Of a stretch of 64,000 nucleotides of DNA, positions 19,065 through 27,715 are shown piece after piece (the stretch's first letter is position 1; each line of letters starts with the position of its first letter). The position numbers and the translations under genes are program-made. The DNA is taken from NCBI RefSeq assembly GCF_001613805.1, contig NZ_LPVY01000003.1, positions 452,969 through 516,968 of the forward strand, in the 5' to 3' direction. Source of the stretch: Thalassospira lucentensis. GTDB taxonomy: Bacteria > Pseudomonadota > Alphaproteobacteria > Rhodospirillales > Thalassospiraceae. The notes under the pieces are model-generated. The model was not told the DNA's origin. It did not search any database and was given only the letters and a program-made list of their open reading frames with translations.

Positions 19065-20498
19065 TTACAGGACACCGTCAATTGCGTTTCTTACAATCTC
19101 CATATCGTGATCCTGCATGCGCCAGTTGCTGAACGCAGCACGGAACCCGAACCGGCCACCATAAATCGTTGGCGTCATAAACAGTTTGCCGGTCGCATTG
19201 ATTCGCGTCAGCAAGGCGCGATTGTCATCATCGCTTCCCGGACCGGTCAACATGGTCACGTTGAGTTTGGGTTCGCTCAGCAATTCAAGCCGTTCATGAC
19301 CGCGCACCCACTGCGCCAGATCAGCAGCCTGATCACAGTTCGCCCGAACAATACCGGCAAATCCGTCTCGACCATAGGCCACCATCGCCAACCAAAGCGG
19401 CAAGGCCCGGAACCGGCGGGAGTTTTCCACCCCGCGATTGATATACATATTACCGACTGCCTCGGTCTGCAGATAAGGCGCAAATGCCCGGCAGCAGGTT
19501 TCAAGTACACGGATATGCCGGGTCAGGAAAATTCCGCAATCATAGGGAACATTCAGCCATTTATGACCGTCGGACGTGATGGAATCCGCACGGTCAAGCC
19601 CCGCCAGCAAATGGGCACGACGATCATCAAGGGCAGCAAACATGCCAAACGCCGCATCTACATGCAGCCACGCCCCAAACGCCGCACATAAATCGGCAAT
19701 AGCGACCAGATTGTCGAAATCGGTGGCGTTCACCGTTCCGGCAGATGCAATGACCATCTTGGCCTTGGCCGTACTTGCCGCAAGCTTCGCCTTAAGATCG
19801 ACAATATCGGTTTCTTCGGTCCCGGGTTGGGTCGCAACCTTGGTAAAGCTATTACGACCGATACCGGTGACCGATAAATCCTTGATCATGCTGGCATGCG
19901 GGCTCGCCGCAAAGATTTCAAAACTCGGAAGAACACCGGCCCCATCAGCGTCAACATCAACACCGATCTGCTGGCCGCACCACTGGCGACCGGCAACAAG
20001 CCCCAAAAGGTTGGATACCGTCGCCCCGGTGGTCAAAACACCGTCAAACCGCCCCTTGGGCAAACCGGCCAAGTCGCACAGCCAACTGATCACCTGTTCC
20101 TCGACCGCCGCCGTAACACTGCCTTCCGGTCCGGTGGCGTTCTGGTCAACCGCAGCGGTCAGCCAGTCACCGGCAAGGGCGGCGGGTGTGGTTCCACCGG
20201 TCACAAAGCCAAGATAACGGGGACCGATTGATGCGGCGAGCAGCGGCAGAATTTCTTCCTTCGCTGCCCGCAACGCATCAAGCGTACCGCGACCCTGCCC
20301 CGGCATCGGGCGCGAGGGATCAAAGGCAGAAAAGTCGCGGCAGGTTACATCCATGTCATCGGCACCCTGAACAAACGCCCGTGCCATATCGCTGGTTGCG
20401 GCCAGGATCTGGTCAAGCTGTTCAAGATCGTCAAACATCAGATGACGCGCCGTTGGTGCAGTGGGGCTGCTTTCGGCACGATTTAAGGGGCGGCTCAT
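19065..20498 (-). CDS. Group II pyridoxal-dependent decarboxylase (aromatic/glutamate decarboxylase family)
   Basis: A 477-residue fold-type I enzyme. PLP-site features are visible: His202 in SPHASMIKD, which stacks on the ring; Asp281 in AWLHVDAAFG, which binds the pyridine nitrogen; and the Schiff-base Lys313 in SDGHKWLNVPYD. This group decarboxylates aromatic amino acids, glutamate, diaminobutyrate or related substrates; the residues do not settle which. A few relatives are aldehyde synthases. Its ATG overlaps the stop of the dehydratase-like gene by four bases, so the two are translationally coupled. The PhzF-like gene follows. Confidence 0.9.
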   Translation of the reverse strand: MSRPLNRAESSPTAPTARHLMFDDLEQLDQILAATSDMARAFVQGADDMDVTCRDFSAFDPSRPMPGQGRGTLDALRAAKEEILPLLAASIGPRYLGFVTGGTTPAALAGDWLTAAVDQNATGPEGSVTAAVEEQVISWLCDLAGLPKGRFDGVLTTGATVSNLLGLVAGRQWCGQQIGVDVDADGAGVLPSFEIFAASPHASMIKDLSVTGIGRNSFTKVATQPGTEETDIVDLKAKLAASTAKAKMVIASAGTVNATDFDNLVAIADLCAAFGAWLHVDAAFGMFAALDDRRAHLLAGLDRADSITSDGHKWLNVPYDCGIFLTRHIRVLETCCRAFAPYLQTEAVGNMYINRGVENSRRFRALPLWLAMVAYGRDGFAGIVRANCDQAADLAQWVRGHERLELLSEPKLNVTMLTGPGSDDDNRALLTRINATGKLFMTPTIYGGRFGFRAAFSNWRMQDHDMEIVRNAIDGVL

Positions 20499-21463
20499 TG
20501 GGTATCTCCGTTCAGGATGCGGGCATAGTCGGCCCGATCAATATTGGCGCCGCTCAGAATGACAGCCGTCTTCTTGCCGATATTGCGTTCACGATCCGCA
20601 ATGGCTGCCGCAAGCGAAACGGCTCCGGCCCCTTCGGCAAGGGTGTGGCAGGAACTGAAATAAAGGCGCATTGCATCACGGATTTGATCGTCACTGACAG
20701 CGACGATATCGGATGCACCGGCTTTGATGATTTCAAACGCAGCCGGATCAGGACTGCGACAGGCAACACCATCCGCAAACGTATTCGCCGTTGGCGTTGT
20801 AATTACCTTGCCCGCCCGGAAGGATTGCAGGACGGCATCTGCACCCTCCGCGACAACACCGATAATTTCGGTATCAAGGCCCAGTGCATCGCGCACCGTA
20901 ATCAACGAACAGATCCCTGATCCCATGCCAATCGGCACATAAATCCGGTCAAGCTTTTTGACCGCGTCAAACAGTTCCAGCCCATATGATGCAACACCAC
21001 GCACAAGTTCCGGGTGGAATGGCGGCACCATGACCAGATCCTCGGCCACGGCATGTTGGGCGGCATATTCGGCCGCGTCCTGAAAGTCATCGCCATGCTC
21101 GATGACCTCGGCCCCCCAGGCCCGCATCGCTGCGTTCTTTTCAACCGAATTGCCATGCGGGACGATAATGGTTGCCGAAATACCCGACTGACTGGCCGCA
21201 TGCGCAAGGCTTTGCCCATGATTGCCGCGTGTGGCACTTATGATACCGCGCGATACGCCAAGCGAGGTTTTCAGATAACGGCAAAATGTCAGCCCGCCGC
21301 GAATTTTGAACGCCCCAAGGCGTGTATGGTTTTCATGTTTCACATACAGGGACAATCCCGTCGCCCGATCCAGCAACGGCCAGCGAATAGTCGGCGTCGA
21401 CGCCACATATTCATGGACATAAGCCGCAGCCTCGCGAAGTTCGTTTACCGTAAACAACGACAT
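20495..21463 (-). CDS. Threonine/serine dehydratase-like PLP enzyme (fold type II)
   Basis: From ATG 21463, with AGGG five bases upstream, the protein has 322 residues; a GTG at 21469 is also in frame. The PLP lysine is Lys53 in RLGAFKIRGG. The glycine-rich phosphate loop appears as PIGMGSGICSL, and the substrate loop SATRGNHGQSLA is intact. There is no C-terminal ACT domain, so it is the catabolic or specialised type rather than feedback-regulated IlvA. Relatives deaminate threonine, serine, 3-hydroxyaspartate or hydroxyectoine-derived intermediates. It opens the operon facing the MocR regulator region, and two GTACAAT direct repeats lie just upstream. Confidence 0.88.
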   Translation of the reverse strand: MSLFTVNELREAAAYVHEYVASTPTIRWPLLDRATGLSLYVKHENHTRLGAFKIRGGLTFCRYLKTSLGVSRGIISATRGNHGQSLAHAASQSGISATIIVPHGNSVEKNAAMRAWGAEVIEHGDDFQDAAEYAAQHAVAEDLVMVPPFHPELVRGVASYGLELFDAVKKLDRIYVPIGMGSGICSLITVRDALGLDTEIIGVVAEGADAVLQSFRAGKVITTPTANTFADGVACRSPDPAAFEIIKAGASDIVAVSDDQIRDAMRLYFSSCHTLAEGAGAVSLAAAIADRERNIGKKTAVILSGANIDRADYARILNGDTQ

Positions 21464-21488
21464 TGTCACCCTTTAGGATAGTTTATGA

Positions 21489-21518
21489 GTACAATCGAAT
21501 GTGAATTATTGGTACAAT
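21489..21518 (-). promoter_or_regulatory. Direct repeats GTACAAT upstream of the dehydratase-like gene
   Basis: GTACAAT occurs at 21489-21495 and 21512-21518, 23 bases apart (about two helix turns). The complement ATTGTAC recurs at 21884-21890 near the MocR gene. MocR regulators commonly bind spaced direct repeats, so these are candidate sites. Confidence 0.45.
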
Positions 21519-21531
21519 TCCAGACAAGGTT

Positions 21532-21567
21532 CGAACGGAGGCACGAGGGAGCGTAAACCTCCGTTCG
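21532..21567 (-). terminator. 10-bp inverted repeat, probable terminator of the DUF1127 gene
   Basis: CGAACGGAGG (21532-21541) and CCTCCGTTCG (21558-21567) are perfect arms with a 16-base loop just past the DUF1127 stop. There is no good T run, so termination may be weak. Confidence 0.5.
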
Positions 21568-21579
21568 GCGCAACTTCAC

Positions 21580-21804
21580 CTAGCTGCGCGGGGGGAACCC
21601 TATCCAGAACGGCCTTGACAATTCACGATCCAGATCAGACCGCGTCATTCCGACATCTTTCAAAAGATGATCGTCAAGTTGCTCTAACATTCTGCGATTG
21701 CGTGCACTTTCTTGCCATACGCGAACACGTTCCAACACGGAGACAGCGATGCCGGCAACAGCAGAACGCCAGGTAGTCGCCTTGACGGCGCCTTTGGTGT
21801 TCAT
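21580..21804 (-). CDS. DUF1127 family small protein
   Basis: From ATG 21804 (AAAGGA upstream) the protein has 74 residues; an in-frame ATG at 21867 would add 21 that look non-coding. It ends with the DUF1127 signature: a basic helix, WQESARNRRMLEQLDDHLLK, followed by DVGMTRSDLDRE. Small DUF1127 proteins in alphaproteobacteria are linked to phosphate, carbon and stress responses and some bind RNA. The specific role here is unknown. It is the gene nearest the MocR start in divergent orientation and lies within the repeat-rich control region. Confidence 0.85.
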   Translation of the reverse strand: MNTKGAVKATTWRSAVAGIAVSVLERVRVWQESARNRRMLEQLDDHLLKDVGMTRSDLDRELSRPFWIGFPPRS

Positions 21805-21841
21805 CTGTGCATTTCCTTTGATATTGATTTCGGGAAACCGG

Positions 21842-21857
21842 ATTGTATCGTTACAAT
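21842..21857. promoter_or_regulatory. Inverted repeat ATTGTA-N4-TACAAT, candidate operator
   Basis: Perfect 6-bp arms with a 4-base spacer, upstream of the DUF1127 gene. It uses the same TACAAT half-site as the direct repeats at 21489-21518. Confidence 0.45.
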
Positions 21858-21900
21858 TTACCATCACTTCCTCCTGTCGATTAATTGTACCGATTTCGTT

Positions 21901-21951
21901 TTGTCATTGACATTGTCACTGTGTCAATTTAAACATTGTCACCATGACAAT
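21901..21951 (+). promoter_or_regulatory. TTGTCA repeat cluster and candidate promoter at the MocR start
   Basis: TTGTCA occurs at 21901, 21913 and 21936. The perfect inverted repeat ATTGTCA-CCA-TGACAAT (21935-21951) covers the MocR start codon at 21944. A consensus -35 TTGACA (21907-21912) with a weak -10 TAAACA (21930-21935) after 17 bases would start transcription at or next to the ATG. This fits autoregulation and possibly a leaderless mRNA, since no ribosome site is visible. Confidence 0.45.
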
Positions 21952-23386
21952 ATGGCTTCCAAACATTGAAGGCGGCAGCGGTCCTGTTTATCGGCAGATC
22001 GCACACGCCATCCGCAGCGCGGTTAATGACGGGTCACTCAAACCCGGCGACCGCCTTCCCACCCATCGCGATCTCGCCTATCACCTTGGCGTCACCGTCG
22101 GCACAATCACCCGGTCCTATCGCGAGGCGGAAAGACTGGGGCTTGTCGCAGGCGAAGTCGGGCGCGGCACATATGTGCTGGGCGGATTGCAAAGCGAACT
22201 GGATATGGCGGTAACGGTCCCCGCACCGGGCCATTTCAGCAACAATATCGGCGCGATGACCCGGGAAACGGCAAATGACGACGCCGAGGATATCGGCCCG
22301 GTCAACTTCCGGATGAATTGCCCCCTGCCCCCACGTGAAGACCATATTCGCAATGTCCTGATCGACGTTGCCAAATGCACGCCGTTAAATGACATGATCA
22401 CCTACAAGTCGGAATATGGCATGCCGGGCCATCGGCGTGCTCTCGCTTCGATGGCAGGTGCCCTTGGGCTGGATGACAATCCCGAACGCGTCCTGCCAAC
22501 CGCAGGCGTTCAACACGGCATGACGGTTTCATTGCTGGCAACCGTACGACCAGGTGATCTGGTCCTGTGCGAGGAATTGACCTATCCGAACCTGCGCAGC
22601 CTGGCCAATCTTCTGCAATTCCGCCTGCGCGGTGTTTCTATGGACGAAGAAGGCATTATTCCCGAAGCACTGGAAAATCTGTGCCGCACGCAAAGCCCGC
22701 GCGCGATCTATCTGATGCCGACACTGCATAATCCGCTTTGCAGCACCATGAGCCAGAAGCGCCGCATGGAAATCGCAGAACTGATGCGCAAATACGATCT
22801 GCTTTTGATTGAAGACGGAATTTATCATTTCCTCAATCCCGACGCCCCACCCCCGCTGTCATGCTTTGCGCCTGAACGCAGCATCTATCTGGACGGCGTA
22901 TCCAAAAGCATCGGTGGCGGCCTTCGGGTCGGTTATATCCATGCGCCGGGCGAAATGATCGCCAAACTTGCCAGCGCCATCCGATCCACCTGCTGGATGG
23001 TGTCAGCCATCAATCTTGAACTGGTTTCACGGCTGATCGAGGATGGCAGTCTTAAACGATACGAAGCCTGGCATCGCGAAGAAGCCGCAAGACGTCTTTC
23101 GATCATTCTTGGCACACTCAAGGGATATGACGTGCGGTTCCATCCCACCAATTATCATATCTGGCTCGGCCTGCCTGATCATATTGATCCAGGCGAACTG
23201 GTGATGAATGCGGCCAACAACGGTGTTCTTTTGACCGCTGCACAACAGTTTTCCGTTGGGCACCCGCCACGCGGGCTACGACTTTGTTTTGGCGCGGAAA
23301 AATCGACCGAACGGCTACGTGAAGGCGTTCAGATTGTCGAACGGCTTCTGCAAACCAGCGAATTTGGCAACACGGTCGTAATGTAG
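21944..23386 (+). CDS. MocR-type GntR-family regulator with aminotransferase-like domain
   Basis: 480 residues: an N-terminal GntR winged helix at about residues 1-75 (VYRQIAHAIRSAV, then LPTHRDLAYHLGVTVGTITR), a linker, and a fold-type I aminotransferase domain to the end. The likely PLP lysine is in YLDGVSKSIGGGLRVGYIHA. MocR proteins use PLP or an amino-compound aldimine as ligand to control nearby PLP-related or amine-metabolism genes. It faces a DUF1127 gene and the dehydratase-decarboxylase-PhzF operon, which it most likely controls. The ATG at 21944 gives the family-typical beginning MTIWLPNIEGGSGPVYRQI and lies inside a palindrome. Confidence 0.92.
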   Translation: MTIWLPNIEGGSGPVYRQIAHAIRSAVNDGSLKPGDRLPTHRDLAYHLGVTVGTITRSYREAERLGLVAGEVGRGTYVLGGLQSELDMAVTVPAPGHFSNNIGAMTRETANDDAEDIGPVNFRMNCPLPPREDHIRNVLIDVAKCTPLNDMITYKSEYGMPGHRRALASMAGALGLDDNPERVLPTAGVQHGMTVSLLATVRPGDLVLCEELTYPNLRSLANLLQFRLRGVSMDEEGIIPEALENLCRTQSPRAIYLMPTLHNPLCSTMSQKRRMEIAELMRKYDLLLIEDGIYHFLNPDAPPPLSCFAPERSIYLDGVSKSIGGGLRVGYIHAPGEMIAKLASAIRSTCWMVSAINLELVSRLIEDGSLKRYEAWHREEAARRLSIILGTLKGYDVRFHPTNYHIWLGLPDHIDPGELVMNAANNGVLLTAAQQFSVGHPPRGLRLCFGAEKSTERLREGVQIVERLLQTSEFGNTVVM

Positions 23387-23400
23387 GCCAGATCAGGTAA

Positions 23401-24285
23401 TCAATACCACAGATCAGGGTTTTCAAGCGGGACCCGGTTGCTCAGGTTCGGGTTTTCGAGACGGAATATCTTGCGATTTGCAAGATTTGCCCGCCGGATC
23501 AGATCGCCGTGATATTCCATGAACAATTTATCGAAACTGCCATCGGCGATCATTTCGCGCAGACCAAGTTCGATACGTTCGGCCAGCTTCGGTTTTGTCG
23601 GTGTCACGAAAAAATACACTGGCAACGGTACATGAAGAGCCAGTCCGGTTTCGATATACATGTCAGGATATTTGTCCGACATGGTGTCGAGCTCAAAGAA
23701 TATTTCGTTGATGCCCCGACTGAATGTCTGAAAACGGCGCAAGCTGAACATATCAAACATTGTTTCGTAATCGTGCCCGGTTACAACATCAAACCCCGCA
23801 TTTTCAAGGATCAGGGTAGTCGACCATTGTGCACCGGATCCGGTCGAAAACCGTCTGAGATCGTCAAGTGTTTCAACCTTGTCCATCAAAGGCTGGAGTT
23901 CGCGGTTTATGAAAAACAACCGGTACCCCTGAAGCCCTTTGCGAAGCGGAATGTAAATCGGGATCAGATCGTTTTCCCAATTCGGTCGCGGGACTTCAGC
24001 CATGACATGCAAATACCGACCTTCTTCAAGAAGAACCTTGCTTCTGTCGCGCGAAACGGTGGCAAAGGCCTGCGTAATGCGCACATCGCCGTATCGATCC
24101 GCTGTCCGGTTAAGGGCCTCGGCCAGAAGTCGTTGTGGGTAAACATGATTTTCTGCCGCTTCTGGCGGAGGGCGATAGGTAATGACGGTTTCCTGCGCGC
24201 CGGAAACGCCAATTCCTCCGCCAATCGAGGCAAGCAGATACAAACCAAAGATTGTACCGCTTCGAATGCGAGACAAATGCCCCAT
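23401..24285 (-). CDS. Periplasmic solute-binding-protein-like (SBP family 3 fold) protein
   Basis: 294 residues with an N-terminal signal peptide (hydrophobic stretch FGLYLLASIGGGIGVSGA, cleavage after an Ala-containing site near residue 30). The rest resembles the two-lobe family 3 binding fold found in amino-acid ABC systems and in sensor proteins. It includes PIYIPLRKGLQGYRLFFIN and, near the end, GLREMIADGSFDKLFMEYH, the usual C-terminal helix region. No permease or ATPase genes are adjacent, so it is an orphan. The substrate is unknown. It is divergent from the Lon-like protease gene. Confidence 0.75.
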   Translation of the reverse strand: MGHLSRIRSGTIFGLYLLASIGGGIGVSGAQETVITYRPPPEAAENHVYPQRLLAEALNRTADRYGDVRITQAFATVSRDRSKVLLEEGRYLHVMAEVPRPNWENDLIPIYIPLRKGLQGYRLFFINRELQPLMDKVETLDDLRRFSTGSGAQWSTTLILENAGFDVVTGHDYETMFDMFSLRRFQTFSRGINEIFFELDTMSDKYPDMYIETGLALHVPLPVYFFVTPTKPKLAERIELGLREMIADGSFDKLFMEYHGDLIRRANLANRKIFRLENPNLSNRVPLENPDLWY

Positions 24286-24514
24286 GCCGTCCCCGATTCC
24301 CCTTCAAAGCTTTTTTGAGTTTATTACTCAATCAATGGGGATAGCTGTTCGTAACGTCAAGGTCGACAGAAGGATGATCCACCCCTGCCAGTCATCGGTA
24401 AATGCAAAATCAGCAAGCTGCACTTGACCGGCCTATCGCGTTGCTTCCAAGATAAGATTTCGTGATCGGCGCGCCTGTCTGATCACATCCTTTTGGGCAG
24501 CAGAAAGACAGCAA

Positions 24515-26899
24515 ATGCCAGTTTCCCGCCTCGACGCTGATGATTGTGGTTTCCCACATTTCCGGATTCGCAGCCCACACAAAGACCAGTCACCTGAAAT
24601 TTTCGATTTTTCATCACATTACCGCGCCGCAGAAGCATTGAAGTTCGGTCTTTCGATGTCCGAGCCAGGATTTAACATCTTTGTTCTGGGCCTTGATCGT
24701 GCTGGTCGCATGACCGCAACGCTCGATTATCTGAAGAAATCGATGGAAGAACGCCCGGCCCCACAGGATTGGGTATATCTGAACAACTTTTCGCGTACCA
24801 ATCGCCCGCGTCCCTATGCCCTTCCCGCCGGTGAAGGCCGCAAGCTGGCCGATGCGATGGAAACGCTGGTATCGCACCTGCGCGAGGCATTTGCATCCGC
24901 CTTCAACGCCCCGGCTCATCTGACCGAAACCCAGACCCAGACGGAAGAAGCACGCACCCAGCTGCGCGAAAAGTTTGATGCGCTGCGTGAATATGCCCGC
25001 GAACGTGGTCTTGACGTTCAGGAAAACGAAAAAGGCGTAATGATCGTCGCGCTGAACGAAGAAGGCGAGCCGGTTTCTCTTGACGAAATCCCCAAGGAGC
25101 GCCGCGCCGAAGCCGAAGACGCATTTGAAGAAGTCGCCGAAGAAGCTCGCAAGACGCTGCTTTCGACCCGCGATCTTGAAGAACAGATCGCCGATACGCT
25201 TGATGCGCTTCGCCGCGGGGCAGCCAAAGTTGTTCTGAAACCGCGTATTCGCAAAATTCGCGACAAGTTCACATCACCGGGTATGAAGGCCTGGTTCGAG
25301 GCACTTGAAAAAGACATTCTGGATAATATCGACGCGTTCGAAGAAGCCAGCGACCAACCTGCCATCGACAGTGGCGACGGCAAAATGCCCGAAACCGTCG
25401 ATGACCGTTATGCGGTCAATCTTCTGATCGACCATTCGCGCGACAAGCATCCTGATGTCGTTCTGGAACCAAGCCCAAGCTATGATAACCTGTTTGGTCA
25501 AATCCAGTACCGCCCGGTGGCCGGTGGCATGCACCCGCATTTCAGCCTGATCAAGCCAGGTGCCCTGCATCGCGCCAATGGCGGCGTTCTGGTTTTACGC
25601 GCGGAATCGCTGGTCGAACACGAAGACAGCTGGGCGTTTCTTAAGGCAGCCCTTCGTGATGGCGAAATCCGCATCGAGGAAACCCATAAATCCGGCCCGC
25701 CAACTGCCGGTGCACCGGAACCGCGCCCCATCCCGCTTGACGTCAAGGTCGTGATCGTCGGCGCACCGAAATATTACTATACCTTCTTCTCGCTGGATGT
25801 TGATTTCCGCAACCATTTCCGGGTCAAGGCTGATATCGACGCCGATATGCCCGCAGCGGGTCGCAATATTTCGATTTATACCGGGTTACTACGCGAGTCT
25901 GCCTTGGCACGTACCGGTATCCCGCTTGATAACGGTGCAATCCGTCAATTGCTGGGTCAGGCGGCCCGCTGGGCCGGGGAACGTGACAAACTGACAGCCC
26001 AGATCGAACGGGTCGAAGATGTTGCAATCGAGGCCGGTGCATTGGCCAAGACCGACAAACGCAGCAGCATCCGGGCTGCCGACGTCCGCCGCGCCATCGA
26101 AGAACGCCGCCACCGCAACAGCCGCCTTGAAGACCGGTCCCATGAGCGGGTTCAGCGTCGCGAAATCCTGATCGACAGCTATGGTGCGGTTGTCGGGCAA
26201 GTCAACGCCCTGACCGTTCTGGATTATGGCGATCATGCCTTTGGCCTGCCCGCACGTGTTTCGGCACGGTCCTATGTCGGCAGTCTCGGGGTTTTGAACA
26301 TCGAACGCATGGTCGACATGTCCGGCCCCCTGCAACAGAAATCGGTCATGACCATCGAAGGGTTCCTGAAGTCCCGCTTTGCGCAAGAATTCCCGCTCTC
26401 CTTTGCCTGCAACGTCACGTTCGAGCAGAACTATGGTGGCATTGAAGGTGACTCCGCCTCCATGGCAGAGCTTTGCGCGATCATCTCGGCAATCTCGAAC
26501 ATCCCCATGCGCCAGAATATCGGTGTCACCGGATCAATGAACCAGTTCGGACAGGCCCAGCCGGTCGGCGGTATTTCGCACAAGATCGAAGGGTTCTATC
26601 GTATTTGCGCCGATCAGGGCTTTACCGGCGATCAGGGGGTGATCATCCCGCTAGCCAATGCGGAAAATGTCGTGCTGCGCGAAGAAGTCGTTCAGGCAAT
26701 CCGCCAGGGCAAGTTCAATATCTGGACGGTCGAACACATTAACGATGCCATTGAACTGCTGGCAGGCAAACCGTGCGGCGACCATCCCGAAGGCCAATAC
26801 ACTGCCGACAGTGTGTATGGCAAGGCCATGGAACGACTGCGCCAGAATGATCGCATCCTGCGTGAACGCCATGCTTTTCCGGCATGGACGGAGCAGTAA
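24515..26899 (+). CDS. Lon-like protease (AAA_32/LonC-type) with degraded ATPase motifs
   Basis: 794 residues. The C-terminal Lon proteolytic domain is intact: Ser647 in GDSASMAEL and Lys690 in GGISHKIEG, 43 residues apart as in classical Lon. The middle holds the HRANGGVLVL region that normally ends in a Walker B Asp; here Arg362 takes that place (LVLRAESL). The N-terminal P-loop-like stretch reads GLDRAGRMT (59-67) without a GKS/T. So peptide-bond chemistry looks possible, but ATP-driven unfolding is doubtful. Long helical regions (about 120-290) replace the Lon N-domain. The SPOR gene begins directly after its stop codon, so they are probably co-transcribed. Confidence 0.85.
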   Translation: MPVSRLDADDCGFPHFRIRSPHKDQSPEIFDFSSHYRAAEALKFGLSMSEPGFNIFVLGLDRAGRMTATLDYLKKSMEERPAPQDWVYLNNFSRTNRPRPYALPAGEGRKLADAMETLVSHLREAFASAFNAPAHLTETQTQTEEARTQLREKFDALREYARERGLDVQENEKGVMIVALNEEGEPVSLDEIPKERRAEAEDAFEEVAEEARKTLLSTRDLEEQIADTLDALRRGAAKVVLKPRIRKIRDKFTSPGMKAWFEALEKDILDNIDAFEEASDQPAIDSGDGKMPETVDDRYAVNLLIDHSRDKHPDVVLEPSPSYDNLFGQIQYRPVAGGMHPHFSLIKPGALHRANGGVLVLRAESLVEHEDSWAFLKAALRDGEIRIEETHKSGPPTAGAPEPRPIPLDVKVVIVGAPKYYYTFFSLDVDFRNHFRVKADIDADMPAAGRNISIYTGLLRESALARTGIPLDNGAIRQLLGQAARWAGERDKLTAQIERVEDVAIEAGALAKTDKRSSIRAADVRRAIEERRHRNSRLEDRSHERVQRREILIDSYGAVVGQVNALTVLDYGDHAFGLPARVSARSYVGSLGVLNIERMVDMSGPLQQKSVMTIEGFLKSRFAQEFPLSFACNVTFEQNYGGIEGDSASMAELCAIISAISNIPMRQNIGVTGSMNQFGQAQPVGGISHKIEGFYRICADQGFTGDQGVIIPLANAENVVLREEVVQAIRQGKFNIWTVEHINDAIELLAGKPCGDHPEGQYTADSVYGKAMERLRQNDRILRERHAFPAWTEQ

Positions 26900-27700
26900 A
26901 TGACGAAAGCGGTAATGCCCCCTGCTCGCAACCTTTGCTGGTTCGACATGACCAGCACAGCAACAGGGTGCATTGCCGCCGGTCTTTTTCTGATCATGAC
27001 GATGGATAGTGTTGGTGCGCAGTATTTCGGCAATCTAAGCGACAGAGCGGCCCCCGCAACCGAAGAAATCAAATCAGGTCTGGACGCCATCCCGACTGAT
27101 ATTCCGGTTCATGCCAGCAGCCCTTCCCCGATCAATCAGCCCCTCAGCCTTTTACCCGGCACGATCCGAACCGAACCGGTTTTGCTTGAAGATACCGAAC
27201 GGCCAAGCCTTGCCGAACAATATCGAATGGAAAGGCAGGGCTTCAAACGTGCGCCGTCAAAGGCAACCGTTGTGAAACGCGCTCCTGAAACCAGTCTTGC
27301 GCCAACTGCTGCCCCGCAACCGGCATCCGCCAAAACGGTTTCGGCTGCCAATGCGCCCCAGCCAGCGATACCCGCAACAATGCCCGAAAGCGGCCCATCC
27401 CAAACTGCGGCAATAACGGACTCAAGCACATTTCCGACCGCAACGGATAATGCATTTGCGATTCAGCTGGGCGCATTTCACGACACCATCAGCGCACAGA
27501 CCTATTGGGCAAGCTTCATGATCCGCTATCCGGATTTGGCAAAATCCCATCAACGCAGTCTTTCGACGGCGGATCTGGGCGCCAAGGGTATCTTTCACCG
27601 GCTTCGCCTTGGCGGCTTTGCCGATATGACCAGCGCCGAAACACAATGCCGCCAGCTTTTGGCTGACGGCACGGATTGCTTTGCAACGCTGGATCAATAG
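26900..27700 (+). CDS. SPOR-domain exported protein
   Basis: 266 residues. An N-terminal hydrophobic segment (ATGCIAAGLFLIMTM, about residues 20-37) should act as signal or anchor. A long Pro/Ala/Thr-rich linker (about 40-180) follows, then a C-terminal SPOR domain (FAIQLGAFHDTISAQTYW to the end). SPOR domains bind peptidoglycan strands denuded of stem peptides at the division septum. The ATG immediately follows the TAA of the Lon-like gene, so expression is coupled. Whether the protease acts on this protein is unknown. Confidence 0.82.
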   Translation: MTKAVMPPARNLCWFDMTSTATGCIAAGLFLIMTMDSVGAQYFGNLSDRAAPATEEIKSGLDAIPTDIPVHASSPSPINQPLSLLPGTIRTEPVLLEDTERPSLAEQYRMERQGFKRAPSKATVVKRAPETSLAPTAAPQPASAKTVSAANAPQPAIPATMPESGPSQTAAITDSSTFPTATDNAFAIQLGAFHDTISAQTYWASFMIRYPDLAKSHQRSLSTADLGAKGIFHRLRLGGFADMTSAETQCRQLLADGTDCFATLDQ

Positions 27701-27715
27701 AGTCGGGGTTTGGCT

